NCBI RefSeq assembly: GCF_013366375.1
Contig: NZ_JABWMJ010000004.1
Coordinates: 310,001-374,000 of the forward strand
Direction of reading: 5' to 3'
Source of the DNA: Rhizobacter koreensis
GTDB lineage: Bacteria; Pseudomonadota; Gammaproteobacteria; Burkholderiales; Burkholderiaceae_C
DNA: 64,000 bases
The position numbers and the translations under genes were made by a program. This document shows, one piece after another, positions 20,029 to 29,030 of the stretch; position 1 is the stretch's first letter, and the number at the start of each line of letters is the position of its first letter. The notes below the pieces were generated by a model. That model saw only the letters and a list, made by a program, of their open reading frames with translations. It was not told the DNA's origin and did no database searches.

Positions 20029-20454
20029 ATGCGCTTCGACATTCCTGACGAGAAGACGCTCACGTTGGAGATGGTCATACCGATCCGCTGGGGCGACATG
20101 GATGCCATGGGCCATGTCAACAACACCGTGTACTTCCGCTACTTCGAGTCGATCCGCATCGAGTGGCTGCATGGCCTGGCGGGCGCGCCCGACATCGACG
20201 GCGAAGGGCCGGTGATCGTCAACGCGTTCTGCAACTTCCTGCGCCAGCTCAAGTACCCGGGCGACGTGCGCTGCCGCCACTACATCGCAAACCCGGGCCG
20301 CAGCAGCATTGACAGCTACTTCACTGCCGAGCGCGTCGACGAGCCGGGCGTGGTCTACGCCAACGGCGGCGCGACCATCGTCTGGATCAACTACCGCCAG
20401 GAGCGCTCGGCGCCGTTGCCGGAGCAGGTGCGCCGGCTGTTCGCTGCCGCGTGA
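20029..20454 (+). CDS. Hotdog-fold acyl-CoA thioesterase (YbgC/4HBT type)
   Basis: 141 residues of the 4-hydroxybenzoyl-CoA thioesterase type. The active-site segment IRWGDMDAMGHVNNTVYFRYFE contains the conserved aspartate of the GDMDxxGHVNN signature. These enzymes hydrolyse acyl-CoA thioesters in the cytoplasm. The ATG starts two bases after the YceH stop, giving tight coupling. Chain-length preference cannot be read from the sequence. Confidence 0.9.
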   Translation: MRFDIPDEKTLTLEMVIPIRWGDMDAMGHVNNTVYFRYFESIRIEWLHGLAGAPDIDGEGPVIVNAFCNFLRQLKYPGDVRCRHYIANPGRSSIDSYFTAERVDEPGVVYANGGATIVWINYRQERSAPLPEQVRRLFAAA

Positions 20455-20474
20455 CGCAGCGCGGCTCGCTCGCG

Positions 20475-20885
20475 TCAGAGCATCGCGTAGGTGGTGGTCG
20501 CGTGCGCGACCAGCTTGCCGTCCGGCGTCGTGAACTCGACGTCGCCGTAGCTCAGCGTCCGGCCGGGCCGCAGCACACGGCCGACGATGGTCACGTGGCC
20601 GGCGTCCTTCGGTACCGGGCGCACGAAGCTGGTGTTGAGCTGCACCGTCGTCATCGGGCGGAACTCGCCGAGCTGCGCCATCAGGGCCAGCAGCATCGCG
20701 GTATCGGCCGCCGCCATGATCGCCTGCCCGCAGAGCACGCCGCCGACGTGCACCAGATCCGGCGCGACGGGCAGGGCGAGCGTGACGCGTCCCGGCTCGA
20801 CCGCCTCGACCCGAAGCCGGAGGCGCCGCACGTACTCGGCGGCGACGTCGTCGAAGCGGGCCTGCAGCGTGGCGGCGTCGAACAC
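20475..20885 (-). CDS. PaaI-like hotdog thioesterase
   Basis: 136 residues starting at GTG 20885, supported by AAGGAAG just upstream on this strand. The frame continues upstream but with non-coding composition. The protein has the PaaI/DUF4442-like pattern HVGGVLCGQAIMAAADTAMLLAL and a C-terminal strand set ending VGRVLRPGRTLSYGDVEF. It is predicted to hydrolyse acyl- or aryl-CoA thioesters. It is convergent with the preceding thioesterase and divergent from scoA. Confidence 0.85.
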   Translation of the reverse strand: MFDAATLQARFDDVAAEYVRRLRLRVEAVEPGRVTLALPVAPDLVHVGGVLCGQAIMAAADTAMLLALMAQLGEFRPMTTVQLNTSFVRPVPKDAGHVTIVGRVLRPGRTLSYGDVEFTTPDGKLVAHATTTYAML

Positions 20886-20991
20886 GGGGCTTCCTTGGCG
20901 GTAGGGACGCGCGATTCTAGGCAGCCGCAACGCTGGTAACGTAGCGGGCTGCATGCGCCGCCGTGGCGCACGCGATGAACGGAGTTTCCCG

Positions 20992-21849
20992 ATGAGAAAG
21001 ACATACCCCAGCGCCGCGGCCGCGCTCGAGGGCGTCGTTCGCGACGGCCAGCTGCTCGCGGTCGGCGGGTTCGGCCTGTGCGGCATTCCCGAAGCGCTTA
21101 TCGAGGCGCTGCGCGATTCGGGCGTCAAGGACCTCACCGTGATCTCGAACAACGCCGGCGTCGACGGCTTCGGCCTCGGCCTGTTGCTCGAGACGCGCCA
21201 GATCCGGAAGATGATCTCGAGCTACGTCGGCGAGAACAAGGAGTTCGAGCGCCAGTACCTCGCCGGCGAGCTCGAGCTCGAGTTCACGCCGCAGGGCACG
21301 CTGGCCGAGAAGCTGCGCGCCGGGGGGGCCGGCATTCCGGCATTCTTCACGCGCACCGGCGTCGGCACGCTGGTCGCGGAGGGCAAGGAAACGCGCGACT
21401 TCGACGGCCACACCTACGTGATGGAGCGCGCGCTGTTGCCCGACGTCGCGCTGGTCAAGGCGTGGAAGGCCGACAAGTCCGGCAACCTCGTGTTCCGCCG
21501 CACCGCGCGCAACTTCAACCCGGCGTGCGCAATGGCCGGCAAGGTCACCATCGTCGAGGTCGAGGAGATCGTCGAGACCGGCGCCATCGATCCGGACGCG
21601 ATCCACCTGCCGGGCATCTACGTGCACCGGCTGGTGCTGAACCCCAACCCCGAAAAGCGCATCGAGAAGCGCACCGTGTCGGCCAAGCGCCCCGTCGAGG
21701 CGGCGGCCGAGGAGGCCGAGCGCGCGATCGAGAAGGCCGCGCACGGCGAGGTCTCGACCGCCTCGCCGGCGGCGGGCAGCGAAGGCGTGCCGGCGCCGGT
21801 CACGACCGCCGAGACCCGCAACGCCGACCTCGACAAGGCAGGGAGCTGA
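20992..21849 (+). CDS. scoA: Succinyl-CoA:3-ketoacid CoA-transferase subunit A
   Basis: 285 residues. The CoA-transferase alpha signature [16 protein letters not shown] and [20 protein letters not shown] match ScoA. Family members are usually about 230-235 residues; here a tail of roughly 50 residues rich in Ala, Glu and Val follows the core end ([13 protein letters not shown]). The start at 20992 gives the canonical [14 protein letters not shown]. The enzyme moves CoA from succinyl-CoA to acetoacetate, so that it can enter the TCA cycle, and works with ScoB, which starts one base after the stop. Confidence 0.93.
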   Translation: MRKTYPSAAAALEGVVRDGQLLAVGGFGLCGIPEALIEALRDSGVKDLTVISNNAGVDGFGLGLLLETRQIRKMISSYVGENKEFERQYLAGELELEFTPQGTLAEKLRAGGAGIPAFFTRTGVGTLVAEGKETRDFDGHTYVMERALLPDVALVKAWKADKSGNLVFRRTARNFNPACAMAGKVTIVEVEEIVETGAIDPDAIHLPGIYVHRLVLNPNPEKRIEKRTVSAKRPVEAAAEEAERAIEKAAHGEVSTASPAAGSEGVPAPVTTAETRNADLDKAGS

Positions 21850-21850
21850 G

Positions 21851-22492
21851 ATGGCCTGGACCCACGATCAGATGGCGGCACGCGCCGCCGAGGAGCTGCA
21901 GGACGGCTTCTACGTCAACCTCGGCATCGGCCTGCCGACGCTGGTGGCCAACCACGTCAAGCCCGACATCGAGGTCTGGCTGCAGAGCGAGAACGGCATG
22001 CTCGGCATCGGGCCGTTCCCGACCGAGGACGAGGTGGACGCCGACCTCATCAACGCCGGCAAGCAGACCGTGACGACGATTCCGGGATCGTCGATCTTCG
22101 GCTCGCACGACAGCTTCGCGATGATCCGCGGCGGCAAGATCAACCTGTCGATCCTCGGCGCGATGCAGGTGAGCGCGAAAGGCGACCTCGCCAACTGGAT
22201 GATCCCCGGCAAGATGGTCAAGGGCATGGGCGGCGCGATGGACCTCGTCGCCGGCGTCCCGCGCGTGCTGGTGCTGATGGAGCACGTCGCGAAGAAGAAG
22301 GACGGCTCCATCGACCTCAAGATCCTCCCGGAGTGCACGCTGCCGCTCACCGGCGTCGGCGTCGTCAACCGCGTCATCACCGACCTCGGCGTGTTCGACG
22401 TGACGCCCGACGGGCTGAAGGTGGTCGAGGTGGCCGACGGCGTGACGCGCGAGGAGCTGCAGCAGAAGACGGGCGTGCCGTTGCTCGACTGA
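21851..22492 (+). CDS. scoB: Succinyl-CoA:3-ketoacid CoA-transferase subunit B
   Basis: 213 residues of the beta subunit. The catalytic glutamate is E47 in LQSENGMLG, the family active-site signature, where a glutamyl-CoA thioester forms. [13 protein letters not shown] and [30 protein letters not shown] complete the fold. It forms a heteromeric enzyme with ScoA. A terminator follows directly. Confidence 0.95.
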   Translation: MAWTHDQMAARAAEELQDGFYVNLGIGLPTLVANHVKPDIEVWLQSENGMLGIGPFPTEDEVDADLINAGKQTVTTIPGSSIFGSHDSFAMIRGGKINLSILGAMQVSAKGDLANWMIPGKMVKGMGGAMDLVAGVPRVLVLMEHVAKKKDGSIDLKILPECTLPLTGVGVVNRVITDLGVFDVTPDGLKVVEVADGVTREELQQKTGVPLLD

Positions 22493-22520
22493 GCACGGAC
22501 CGAGCGCCTGCCCGGCCACC

Positions 22521-22546
22521 CGAGCCGCCTTCGAGCGGCTCGTTTT
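22521..22546 (+). terminator. Rho-independent terminator of scoAB
   Basis: The stem CGAGCCGC / GCGGCTCG has a 6-base loop and is followed by TTTT (22543-22546). It lies 28 bases after the scoB stop, between scoB and the convergent MFS gene. Confidence 0.8.
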
Positions 22547-22587
22547 CATGGCGAGCCGACGCGAGGGCCGCGCCGTGCCGCGGCGAG

Positions 22588-24171
22588 TCAGCGCTCGGCG
22601 AGGTAGTGCTGCATGGTCACCGTCGCCCCGGGCTCGAGATACGAGCGCACCAGCGCCTCGAGCTCCTGGTCGGCGAGCGTCGCCCGGGCGCGCTGGTGCA
22701 GGTAGTCGGCCCACGACGTGACGATGAAGCGCTCGACGTAGCGGGTCGGCTCGGCGAGGTCGCGGTAGAGGCGCCAGAAGGTCGCGCCGTCGCGGCGCCG
22801 CGGCCCGCGCAGCTGGGTCGCGGCGTCGAGGAATGCGGCGACGTCGTCCGGCCGCACGCGGTAGCCGATCTCGACCGCGACCGGCCCGGCTTCGGGCGCG
22901 GGCTCGTCGGCGATGCCGATGTCGTCCCACAGCGTGACGACCTGCGTGACGTCGGGTGCCTCGCCCATGCGCAGCGGGTAGAGGCGCGCGAGCAGCACCG
23001 TCAGCGTCATCAGCGTGGCCGCGATCGTCAGGGCGACGGTGAGGCCGATCAGCCCCGAGAGCGCGCCCCATACCGCCGAGCCGATCGCGAACGAGCCGAG
23101 CGAGCTCAGCACGTGCAGCGCGACCGCCCGCGCGCGCACCCACGGCGGCGCGCTGGTCTGGGTGGCGGTGTTGAAGGTCGACATCGCCGACATCCACGCC
23201 GCGCCGGCGAGGAACATGCCGGCGTACACCGGCACCAGCCACGGCACGTACGCGGCGACCAGGGTGGCGGCCGCGAACGCGACGCAGGCGCCCTGCACCA
23301 GGCGCTCGAGGCCGACGCGGGCGCGCACGCGACCGAGCACGAGGCCGGCGGTCACCGCACCCGCGCCGAGGCAGCCCATCAGCACGCCGACGCCGGCGGC
23401 GTCGAGGCCGAGCTTGCGCTGGCCGATCACCGGCAGCAGGGCCCAGAGCGCCGACCCGGTCGCGGCGAATGCCGCGGTGCGGACGAGCTGGGCCAGCACC
23501 GCCGCGGAGTGGCGCGCGAAGCGCAGTCCGCTCAGGATGCCGCCCCACAGGCGCTCGGCCGGCAGGCGCGAGGGCGGATGCGGCGCCGGCGGCCAGCGGC
23601 GAATGGTGTAGGCCAGCAGCAGGGTGCCGGCGACCGCGAACACGAAGTTCCAGCTGCCGCCGACCAGGAACACGAGCCCGGCAAGCACCGGCCCGACCGC
23701 GCGGGCCGCGTTGTAGGCGATTCCGATCAGCGTCACCGCCGCCGGCAGCTCGCCGCGCGGCACGGTCTCGGCGACCGCCGAGTTGTAGGCCGGCGACATC
23801 AGGGCGGTGCAGCAGCCGCCGATGAAGATGAGGAACATCACCGTCCCCGGCCCGGCCCAGCCGGTGAACAGCAGCGTCGCGAGCAGCGCGCCGGCCGCGG
23901 CGTGGGTGAGCAGGGCGGCCAACATGAGGCGGCGCCGGTCGGTCGTGTCGGCGAGCACGCCGCCGGGCAGCGCGAGCAGGAACATCGGCAGGAACACCGC
24001 GGTCTGCACGGCGGCCGCCAGGAAGTCGGAGCCGGTCAGCTGGATCATCATCCAGGCCGCCGCGAGCACCTGCATCGCGTTGCCGATGAAGTAGACGCCA
24101 CCGCCGAGCCAGAGGCCGAGGAACGGGCGGTGCCGCAGGGTGCCCCAGGTCGACGGCGAAGGCGCGTTCAT
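22588..24171 (-). CDS. MFS transporter with C-terminal ABM-like domain
   Basis: 527 residues in two parts. Residues ~1-405 form a 12-helix major facilitator of the MFS_3/DUF894 type (EntS-like exporters), with the loop 2-3 motif GGVLADTTDRRRLM. Residues ~420-527 form a soluble domain beginning GPVAVEIGYRVRPDD, which resembles the dimeric alpha/beta-barrel of antibiotic-biosynthesis monooxygenase-like proteins. This fusion recurs in the DUF894 family. It probably exports a small lipophilic compound; the role of the soluble domain is unknown. Confidence 0.85.
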   Translation of the reverse strand: MNAPSPSTWGTLRHRPFLGLWLGGGVYFIGNAMQVLAAAWMMIQLTGSDFLAAAVQTAVFLPMFLLALPGGVLADTTDRRRLMLAALLTHAAAGALLATLLFTGWAGPGTVMFLIFIGGCCTALMSPAYNSAVAETVPRGELPAAVTLIGIAYNAARAVGPVLAGLVFLVGGSWNFVFAVAGTLLLAYTIRRWPPAPHPPSRLPAERLWGGILSGLRFARHSAAVLAQLVRTAAFAATGSALWALLPVIGQRKLGLDAAGVGVLMGCLGAGAVTAGLVLGRVRARVGLERLVQGACVAFAAATLVAAYVPWLVPVYAGMFLAGAAWMSAMSTFNTATQTSAPPWVRARAVALHVLSSLGSFAIGSAVWGALSGLIGLTVALTIAATLMTLTVLLARLYPLRMGEAPDVTQVVTLWDDIGIADEPAPEAGPVAVEIGYRVRPDDVAAFLDAATQLRGPRRRDGATFWRLYRDLAEPTRYVERFIVTSWADYLHQRARATLADQELEALVRSYLEPGATVTMQHYLAER

Positions 24172-24273
24172 GTCGCGCGCATTGTGGGCGAGCGCACTGC
24201 CTCGCCCGACGACGCACGCGCGCCGGAACCTCTTGGCAGCTCGCCGAGGCGCGGAACGCCGGCAGGTGCAGCC

Positions 24274-25914
24274 TCAGGCGGCTGCAAGCCGGCGCACGCC
24301 GGAGGGCAGGTCCTCGAGCGCGCCCAGCACCGCGGTCCGGGGCGCGCCGACCATGCCCCGAACCAGCGCGGCGGTCGAGCGATCGAGCACGAGGCAGCTG
24401 ACGCGAATGCCGCGGCGGCGCGCCTGCAGGACCGCCTGCCGGGCGTCCTCGGGCAGGTAGCGCGAGTCGTGCACGTCGATGTCGTGCGGCTCGCCGTCGG
24501 TGATGAGCACGATGTCGCCGCGCTGCGCCGCACCGCAGCCGGCGAGGCGCGCGGCAGCGTGGCGGATTACGGCGCCCACGCGGGTCGATCCACTGCTGCG
24601 CAGCCGGCGGAGCGCGGCGATCGCGTCCGCATCGACCGGCGCACCGAAGTCCTTCACGAACTGCAAGCGCACGTCGTGGCGGCCGTTCGAGCTGAACCCG
24701 ACGATCGCGCAGTCGATGCCGACGCTCGGCAGCTGGCGGGCGAGGAGCGCCGCGATCGTGCCCGCAGCCGCCAGCCGGGTGAGGGTGGTCGCCGCCCACG
24801 GCTCGGCGCTCGATCGGGATCGATCGATCAGCATCACGGCCCTGCCGTGACGCGGCCGACGCTGGGGCTGCCGGTAGATGCGCGCGTCGAGCGCGCCGCC
24901 GGTGCGGCGCGCGATCGCCGTCCGGATCAGCGCATCGAGGTCGAGGTGGTCGCCGTCGGCCGCCGACTGCCGATTGCGCGCGGGAGCGGCCCAGCCGTGG
25001 CGGAGTGCGCGTCGGAGCGCCGCCTCGAGCGCGCTCGTGTCGGGCTCGCCAGACTCGGCGGCGGCGTCAGCGGTGGGAGAGCCAGCATGGTCGGCGTCGA
25101 CCTCGCGCACCGAGCACCACGCGGCGCGATGCCGGCCGATCGCGCGGTCCCATTCGGGGTAGCGGTGTTCGGCTGACGACGCCTCCACGGTCGCCTCGCC
25201 GGCCGGCTGGCTCGGCTTGCGGGTCGCGGCGGGCTCGGTATCTTCAGCGACCGCCGTCGGCGCCGGATCGGCGCCGCTAGGCCACATCCAGCGGTGGTCG
25301 TCGCGGTAGCTTGGCCCCGGCACGTAGAGCCGCGGATTGAAGCCGAGACGCATCTGCCCGATGTCGTTCCCGAGCCGCGTCGCTGCCGCACGCAGGTCTT
25401 CGACGCGCAGCACCGGCAGCGATGCCCCGCCGGCGTCGCCGAACAGCAGGCGCCGGCCCTTCTCGACCCAGGGATGCGGGTCGGGCGGCCCGCCGATCAG
25501 CCGCCGCGCGAGCCGCAGCAGCAAGGTCTCGAACCCGTCGCCGTCGTCCGGTGTCGCCACGTGCCAGCGCGCCCACAACGCGCGCAGGCCCGGCAGCTCG
25601 TGGCAGGCGAGCGCTTCCACGCGGGCATCCTCGAGCAGGCCGAGGACGGCTCGGGCGATCGGGCGCAAGCCTTGGGCGTCGAAGTGGGGGGGCGAGTACG
25701 TGCGGTGCGCGGCGCCGTGTGCGGCCGCGGCGCGATACCAGGCCCACGCCTGGGCGCCATCGCAGGGCGGCGCCGGCGGCAGGTGCAGCGTGGCGCCGAC
25801 CATGAACGGCGTCGGCGCGGCATCGAAGCGCAGGCGTGGCGCCGGCGACCAGAGCAGCGGGAGGTAGCGCTCGAGCGCGAGGCGCACCGGCTCCCCCGCC
25901 GCGCCGGCGCCCAT
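24274..25914 (-). CDS. NorD/CbbO-like protein with VWA domain
   Basis: 546 residues. The N-terminal ~330 residues are helical and contain the NorD-like YSPPHFDAQGL and LEDARVEAL segments. The C-terminal von Willebrand A domain has an intact metal-site DxSxS motif, DRSRS, near residue 360, and a later TDGEPHDIDVHD acidic motif. It directly follows a NorQ-like AAA+ ATPase. Such MoxR-type ATPase plus VWA pairs act as chaperones that remodel or load cofactors into target enzymes (NorQD for nitric oxide reductase, CbbQO for RuBisCO). Neither of those targets is in the window; the gene upstream is an amidase. Confidence 0.85.
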   Translation of the reverse strand: MGAGAAGEPVRLALERYLPLLWSPAPRLRFDAAPTPFMVGATLHLPPAPPCDGAQAWAWYRAAAAHGAAHRTYSPPHFDAQGLRPIARAVLGLLEDARVEALACHELPGLRALWARWHVATPDDGDGFETLLLRLARRLIGGPPDPHPWVEKGRRLLFGDAGGASLPVLRVEDLRAAATRLGNDIGQMRLGFNPRLYVPGPSYRDDHRWMWPSGADPAPTAVAEDTEPAATRKPSQPAGEATVEASSAEHRYPEWDRAIGRHRAAWCSVREVDADHAGSPTADAAAESGEPDTSALEAALRRALRHGWAAPARNRQSAADGDHLDLDALIRTAIARRTGGALDARIYRQPQRRPRHGRAVMLIDRSRSSAEPWAATTLTRLAAAGTIAALLARQLPSVGIDCAIVGFSSNGRHDVRLQFVKDFGAPVDADAIAALRRLRSSGSTRVGAVIRHAAARLAGCGAAQRGDIVLITDGEPHDIDVHDSRYLPEDARQAVLQARRRGIRVSCLVLDRSTAALVRGMVGAPRTAVLGALEDLPSGVRRLAAA

Positions 25915-25916
25915 CG

Positions 25917-26711
25917 TCAGAGCGCGGCGTCGAGCGCGCCTTCGAGCGCCTGGCGCGTGGCCGGATCGTCGGTCAGCGGATCGAGCAGCGCCATGCGGCA
26001 GGCGTCGCCCAGCGCCACGCCCTGAGCGACCAGCGTAGCGGCCTGTACCAGCATGCGGGTCGACGCGCCCTCGTCGAGCCCCTGTCCCTGCAGTCGCCGG
26101 GTACGGATACCGAGCCCGACGATCTGCGCGGCGCGCTCCGGCGCGATGCCGGACTCGCGCGCGACGATGGCGGCCTCGGCTTCGCGTGCCGGGTAGTCGA
26201 ACGCGAGGGCGCAGAAGCGCTGCCGCGTCGACGTCTTCATCTCGCGCGCGTCGGCGCCCGGGTTGTACGAGACGGCGAGGGCGAAGTCCGGGTGCGCCCG
26301 CACGATCTCGTTGCGCGCGCCGACCGGCAGCATTCGGCGCGTGTCGGTCAGCGGGTGGATCACGACGGCGGTGTCGGCGCGCGCCTCGACGATCTCGTCG
26401 AGGTAGCAGATCGCGCCGTAGCGCGCCGCGAGCGTCAGCGGGCCGTCCTGCCAGCGCGTGCCGTCGGCGTCGAGCAGCCAGCGCCCGACGAGGTCGTTGG
26501 CGCTCAGGTCGTCGTTGCAGGCGACGGTGACGAGCGGGCGGCCGAGCCGCCAGGCCATGTACTCGACGAAGCGCGTCTTGCCGCAGCCGGTGGGGCCCTT
26601 CAGCAGCAGCGGCAGGCGACGCGCGTAGGCCGCTTCGAACAGCGCGACCTCGGCGCCGACCTCCTGGTAGAACGGCTCGGCGCCGACGCGCCAGGCGTCG
26701 AGCGGATGCAC
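25917..26711 (-). CDS. NorQ/CbbQ-type AAA+ ATPase (MoxR family)
   Basis: 264 residues from GTG 26711. Walker A is GPTGCGKTRF, Walker B is ICYLDEIVEA, and VSYNPG plus the sensor region place it with NorQ/CbbQ/GvpN ATPases. It lies one base after the amiE stop and two bases before the norD-like gene, so amiE, norQ-like and norD-like form a single operon. It presumably forms a ring that works with the VWA partner to activate a client protein. The client is not known; candidates are inferred only from the operon. Confidence 0.9.
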   Translation of the reverse strand: MHPLDAWRVGAEPFYQEVGAEVALFEAAYARRLPLLLKGPTGCGKTRFVEYMAWRLGRPLVTVACNDDLSANDLVGRWLLDADGTRWQDGPLTLAARYGAICYLDEIVEARADTAVVIHPLTDTRRMLPVGARNEIVRAHPDFALAVSYNPGADAREMKTSTRQRFCALAFDYPAREAEAAIVARESGIAPERAAQIVGLGIRTRRLQGQGLDEGASTRMLVQAATLVAQGVALGDACRMALLDPLTDDPATRQALEGALDAAL

Positions 26712-26712
26712 G

Positions 26713-27753
26713 TCAGCGATGCAGCGCGCTGCTCTGGTTCGGGATGCCGTCGATCGGCGCCTCGTCGGTGCCGACCGTCTGGCGCGTCATCGCCTCGACC
26801 TTGCGCCGCATCGCGTCGGGGTCGGCAATCCAGTCGCTGTAGAAGTCGTAGGGGCAGGCGGCGACGCCGCGGTCGCCCTCGCGCGAGTTGATGAGCCCGG
26901 TGTAGCCGCGGTGCAGCAGCTTGAAGAGGTGGTTCTCGCTCTGGCCATTGCGACGGAAGTCGCGGATCAGGCTCTTGGAGAGCGCCGCGTACTGGATGCC
27001 CATCTCCTCCTCGCCGCACTCGCCGAGCGTGCGACCGTCGAAGCCGATGATCGCCGAGTGGCCGAAGTACGAGTACACGCCGTCGAAGCCGGCGGCGTTG
27101 GCGACCGCGACGTAGACGTTGTTCGCGAATGCCATCGCCTTCGAGATCAGGACCTGCTGCTCCTTGGCGGGGTACATGTAGCCTTGGCAGCGGATGATGA
27201 GCTCGGCGCCCTTCATCGCGCAGTCGCGCCAGATCTCGGGGTAGTTGCCGTCGTCGCAGATGATCAGGCTGATCTTGAGGCCCTTGGGCCCCTCGCTGAC
27301 GTAGGTGCAGTTGCCCGGATACCAGCCCTCGATCGGCACCCACGGCATGATCTTGCGGTACTTCTGGACCACCTCGCCCTGATCGTTCATCAGGATCAGC
27401 GTGTTGTACGGCGCCTTTTCCGGGTGCTCTTCGTGGCGCTCGCCGGTCAGCGAAAAGACGCCCCAGACCTTCGCCTTGCGGCAGGCCGCGGCGAAGATCT
27501 CGGTCTCCTCGCCCGGCACGGTCGCGGCGGTGTCGTACATCTCGCGCGAGTCGTACATGATCCCGTGCGTGCTGTACTCGGGGAAGATCACCAGGTCCAT
27601 GCCGGGCAGGCCGACCTTCATGCCCTCGACCATGCGCGCGATCTGACGCGCGTTCTCCAGCACCTCGGCACGGCTGTGCAGGCGCGGCATCTTGTAGTTG
27701 ACGACGGCGACGCCGACCGTGTCCTTGCTGCTCGAGATGTCTCCGTGGTGCAT
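26713..27753 (-). CDS. amiE: Aliphatic amidase
   Basis: 346 residues, the length of the Pseudomonas/Rhodococcus aliphatic amidases. The nitrilase-superfamily residues are at their family positions: E59 (FPEYSTHG), K134 (YRKIMPW), E142 and C166 (LIICDDGNY). The enzyme hydrolyses short-chain amides such as acetamide to the acid and ammonia, and can transfer acyl groups to hydroxylamine. It is the first gene of an operon with the AAA+/VWA pair. A dyad shared with the urt/kinase region lies about 56 bases upstream of the start. Confidence 0.96.
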   Translation of the reverse strand: MHHGDISSSKDTVGVAVVNYKMPRLHSRAEVLENARQIARMVEGMKVGLPGMDLVIFPEYSTHGIMYDSREMYDTAATVPGEETEIFAAACRKAKVWGVFSLTGERHEEHPEKAPYNTLILMNDQGEVVQKYRKIMPWVPIEGWYPGNCTYVSEGPKGLKISLIICDDGNYPEIWRDCAMKGAELIIRCQGYMYPAKEQQVLISKAMAFANNVYVAVANAAGFDGVYSYFGHSAIIGFDGRTLGECGEEEMGIQYAALSKSLIRDFRRNGQSENHLFKLLHRGYTGLINSREGDRGVAACPYDFYSDWIADPDAMRRKVEAMTRQTVGTDEAPIDGIPNQSSALHR

Positions 27754-27780
27754 GGGCGTTCCCCTGGCTTTGGTCGGCCC

Positions 27781-27786
27781 ATTCTG
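27781..27786 (-). promoter_or_regulatory. Possible -10 element of the amiE promoter
   Basis: On the minus strand this reads CAGAAT, one of the few AT-leaning hexamers upstream of amiE, 22 bases downstream of the dyad at 27809-27824. No good -35 is present; the dyad edge sits where a -35 would be. This geometry suits a weak promoter that depends on an activator bound at the dyad. It is a visual call only. Confidence 0.3.
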
Positions 27787-27808
27787 CGAAGCGGGCGCGC
27801 GGCGGCCA

Positions 27809-27824
27809 TACGTCGTTTGACGTA
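27809..27824. promoter_or_regulatory. Putative operator TACGTC-N4-GACGTA upstream of amiE
   Basis: A perfect 6+6 dyad with spacer GTTT, located about 56 bases upstream of amiE and 82 bases upstream of the divergent RlmN-like gene. The same arms and spacer length occur at 36408-36423 between urtA and the transporter-kinase gene. The likely binding protein is the LuxR-type regulator at 39936-40868, whose family binds short dyads. This is inference from the shared site and gene functions. Confidence 0.65.
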
Positions 27825-27905
27825 CGCGCCGAGCGGAACCGCCGCAACGCGATCCCGAACGCGTTCCGCAGCCTGCGCCACAACCTGCCTACACTCGGCG
27901 CCCAC

Positions 27906-28952
27906 ATGCGAATTCACGACATCCGGCAACGCCTGCGCGCCCGCGGCGCGCTCGCCCTTCACGAGGAGCGCGTGCTGCGCTTCTGGGCCACGGCGCGGGC
28001 GCAGGCCGGCGGGCGGCGCCGTCGCGACGACTTCCTGCCGCGGGGCGTGCGCGACGATCTGCCGGCGCTCGAGGCCGAACTCGCCGGCCTTGCCTGGCTG
28101 CGCTCGACGCACCCGTCGGACGACGGCTCGGCACGTCTCCTGGTCGGCCTGGCCGACGGCCAGTCGGTCGAGGCGGTGCTGCTGCCGCGCGGGGGTCTGT
28201 GCGTGTCGAGCCAGGTCGGCTGCGCCGTCGGCTGCGTGTTCTGCATGACCGGTCGCGACGGCCTGCTGCGCCAGCTCGGCAGCGCGGAGATCGTGGCGCA
28301 GGTCGTGCTGGCGCGCGGCCTGCGCCCGGTGCGCAAGGTGGTCTTCATGGGCATGGGCGAGCCCGCGCACAACCTCGAGAACGTGCTCGAGGCGATCGAC
28401 CTGCTCGGAACCGCCGGCGGCATCGGTCACAAGGAGCTGGTCTTCTCGACGGTCGGCGACCGGCGCGTGTTCGAGCGCCTGGCGCAGGGGCGCGTGAAGC
28501 CGGCGCTCGCGATCTCGCTGCATTCGACCCGGCCCGAGCTGCGTAGGCGTCTGCTGCCGCGCGCTCCGGCGATCGAGCCCGCCGAGCTGGTCGAGATCGG
28601 CGAGCGCTACGCGCGCGCGACTGGCTATCCGATCCAGTACCAGTGGGCGCTGCTCGACGGCATCAACGACGACGCGACCGAGATCGACGGCATCGCCCGC
28701 CTGCTCGCCGGCAAGTACGCGCTGATGAACCTCATCCCGTACAACCGCGTCGACGGCCTGCCATACCGGCGGCCGCCGGTCGAGCGCGCGGTGGCGATGG
28801 CACGCGCGTTGCAGGCGCGCGGCGTGCTCACGCGATTGCGCCAGTCGGCGGGCCAGGACGTGGACGCCGGCTGCGGGCAGCTGCGCGCGCGGGCCGGCGC
28901 GGCGCGTGCGGTGCCGATCGCGTTCGCTCCGGTGAACCGTGTCGCGGCGTAG
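27906..28952 (+). CDS. RlmN-like radical SAM protein
   Basis: 348 residues. The radical SAM cluster motif is C106-x3-C110-x2-C113. Both extra cysteines used by RlmN/Cfr for methyl transfer are present: C99 in LCVSSQVGC and C323 in DAGCGQL. GMGEPAHN and the SLHSTRPELRRRLLP pattern also match. This fits the dual-specificity A2503 rRNA/tRNA methyltransferase family, but it is shorter than usual and sits among amide-utilisation genes rather than near ndk or pilF. It may be an accessory paralogue. It diverges from amiE across a shared 152-base region. Confidence 0.8.
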   Translation: MRIHDIRQRLRARGALALHEERVLRFWATARAQAGGRRRRDDFLPRGVRDDLPALEAELAGLAWLRSTHPSDDGSARLLVGLADGQSVEAVLLPRGGLCVSSQVGCAVGCVFCMTGRDGLLRQLGSAEIVAQVVLARGLRPVRKVVFMGMGEPAHNLENVLEAIDLLGTAGGIGHKELVFSTVGDRRVFERLAQGRVKPALAISLHSTRPELRRRLLPRAPAIEPAELVEIGERYARATGYPIQYQWALLDGINDDATEIDGIARLLAGKYALMNLIPYNRVDGLPYRRPPVERAVAMARALQARGVLTRLRQSAGQDVDAGCGQLRARAGAARAVPIAFAPVNRVAA

Positions 28953-29030
28953 TGCGACCGGCGACGGAACACGGGCCGGCCTTGCCCGGCTTCATTCAAC
29001 TCACGACTGCGCCACGGCGCGACTCACACC

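Noticed and set aside
27754-27905. Sigma-54 promoter for amiE
   Set aside because: One GG-N10-GC spacing exists on the minus strand, but the -12 lacks TTGC and the -24 lacks the consensus.
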